A stretch of 6,606 bases of DNA from an uncultured Porphyromonadaceae bacterium (GTDB lineage: Bacteria > Bacteroidota > Bacteroidia > Bacteroidales > Muribaculaceae), in assembly GCA_947176615.1 (NCBI GenBank), contig CAMWRO010000169.1, positions 1-6,606 of the forward strand, written 5' to 3'. A program made the position numbers and the translations under genes. The notes beneath the pieces were generated by a model. That model did no database searches, was not told the DNA's origin, and worked only from the letters and a program-made list of their open reading frames with translations. Shown piece after piece: positions 6,307-6,606 of the stretch. Numbering within the stretch: position 1 is the first letter of the stretch; the number at the start of each line of letters is the position of its first letter.

Positions 6307-6364
6307 CCGTAGGTTGCGCAAGCGCAACCTACGGCTATTCAAGGACGCAATCTTGTCAGATTGC
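6307..6364 (-). repeat. Two-hairpin repeat element, copy C (inverted relative to A and B)
   Basis: Read on the minus strand: hairpin 1 is GCAATCT-GACA-AGATTGC (6364-6347), then GTCC, the linker TTGAATAG (6342-6335), and hairpin 2. In hairpin 2, CCGTAGGTTGCG (6334-6323) pairs over 12 bp with its partner (6318-6307) around a 4-base loop. Compared with copy B, stem bases GG/CC are replaced by TA/TA on both arms, so pairing is kept. The element begins on the very base after the sugar kinase stop codon. Confidence 0.8.
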
Positions 6365-6606
6365 TTATTTCAGGAGGTCGGCGGGGAGGACGGGCATTGC
6401 GCCCTGCTGAGTGCAGACGTAGGCCGAGGTGTCGACGGCGCGCTTGTGGGCCTCGACGACGGGGAGACCTTTGAGGATGGATGAGATGAAGGCTGCGGTG
6501 AAAGAGTCGCCGGCACCTACGGTGTCGGCAACTTCGACCTTGGGTGTGGGTTGGAACGACACATTTCCCGGGGTGAAGACGTAGCTGCCGTTGATGCCGC
6601 ATGTGA
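6365..6606 (-). CDS. PfkB-family carbohydrate kinase (fructokinase-like), C-terminal part only
   Basis: PfkB kinases transfer phosphate from ATP to a sugar in the cytoplasm. Only the last 79 codons are visible; the gene continues past the right window edge, and the GTG at 6562 is internal. Reading leftwards, the protein shows CGINGSYVFTPG, then VEVADTVGAGDSFTAAFI, which is the PfkB C-terminal signature. The Asp of GAGD is the catalytic base, and the neighbouring Gly-Ala-Gly forms the anion hole. The protein ends with AHKRAVDTSAYVCTQQGAMPVLPADLLK and TAA. The tail resembles Bacteroides sugar kinases usually annotated as fructokinases, but the sugar-specificity residues lie in the missing N-terminal part, so fructokinase against other ribokinase-family members is unresolved. 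The gene converges on the TIGR02757 gene, and a hairpin element abuts its stop codon. Confidence 0.9.
   Translation of the reverse strand, partial: TCGINGSYVFTPGNVSFQPTPKVEVADTVGAGDSFTAAFISSILKGLPVVEAHKRAVDTSAYVCTQQGAMPVLPADLLK

Noticed and set aside
6092..6364. CRISPR array
   Set aside because: The repeated units are not evenly spaced, the repeats include both orientations, and no spacer-like unique segments of uniform length separate them.
6266..6484. 72-codon plus-strand ORF over the kinase end
   Set aside because: It begins at a TTG within the AT-rich hairpin and runs antisense to the conserved PfkB C-terminus; its product has no recognisable features.

Overview
The window looks like chromosomal DNA of a Bacteroidales bacterium, probably Muribaculaceae-like. 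The family assignment is inference; the order is better supported. The evidence is a TonB with the Bacteroidetes N-terminal motif FEGKNKEFGAYELRK, two long ExbD-type proteins in tandem, a DPE2-like GH77 glucanotransferase with tandem starch-binding domains, a TIGR02757/DUF2400 protein, no clear Shine-Dalgarno sites, and a TAnnTTTG-type promoter box. Coding DNA is moderately GC-rich, while the intergenic stretches are markedly AT-rich and full of hairpins.

Layout. Positions 1-2337 (+) hold the 3' part of an inner-membrane energy-transduction operon: an ExbD cut by the left window edge, a second complete ExbD, and TonB. An exbB-like gene would be expected just upstream. A strong intrinsic terminator (2381-2425) closes the operon. 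A Bacteroidales-type promoter (about 2434-2465) and a short leader then precede a complete cytoplasmic 4-alpha-glucanotransferase (2530-5208, +). An AT-rich spacer (5209-5312) carries a 14-bp tandem duplication, a 25-bp-stem hairpin and a 13-bp direct repeat. It leads into a TIGR02757-family gene (5313-6062, +) that apparently starts at TTG inside the second copy of the direct repeat. The last 242 bases are the C-terminal end of a PfkB-family sugar kinase on the minus strand (6365-6606).

The most unusual part is the convergent intergenic region 6063-6364. It holds three copies of a two-hairpin element. Each has a variable first hairpin, the conserved linker TTGAATAG, and a GC-rich second hairpin starting directly after the linker. 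Stem sequences differ between copies but pairing is kept by paired changes. Copies two and three are inverted around a long AT-rich hairpin, giving a roughly 207-bp composite palindrome, like a REPIN or a small non-autonomous mobile element.

How the genes fit together: ExbD and TonB would use proton-motive force to drive outer-membrane TonB-dependent (SusC-like) receptors that import glycans. The glucanotransferase would process imported maltose and malto-oligosaccharides in the cytoplasm, and the PfkB kinase would phosphorylate a sugar. This link is thematic. The terminator and hairpins indicate separate transcription units. No phage, CRISPR, tRNA or rRNA feature was seen.
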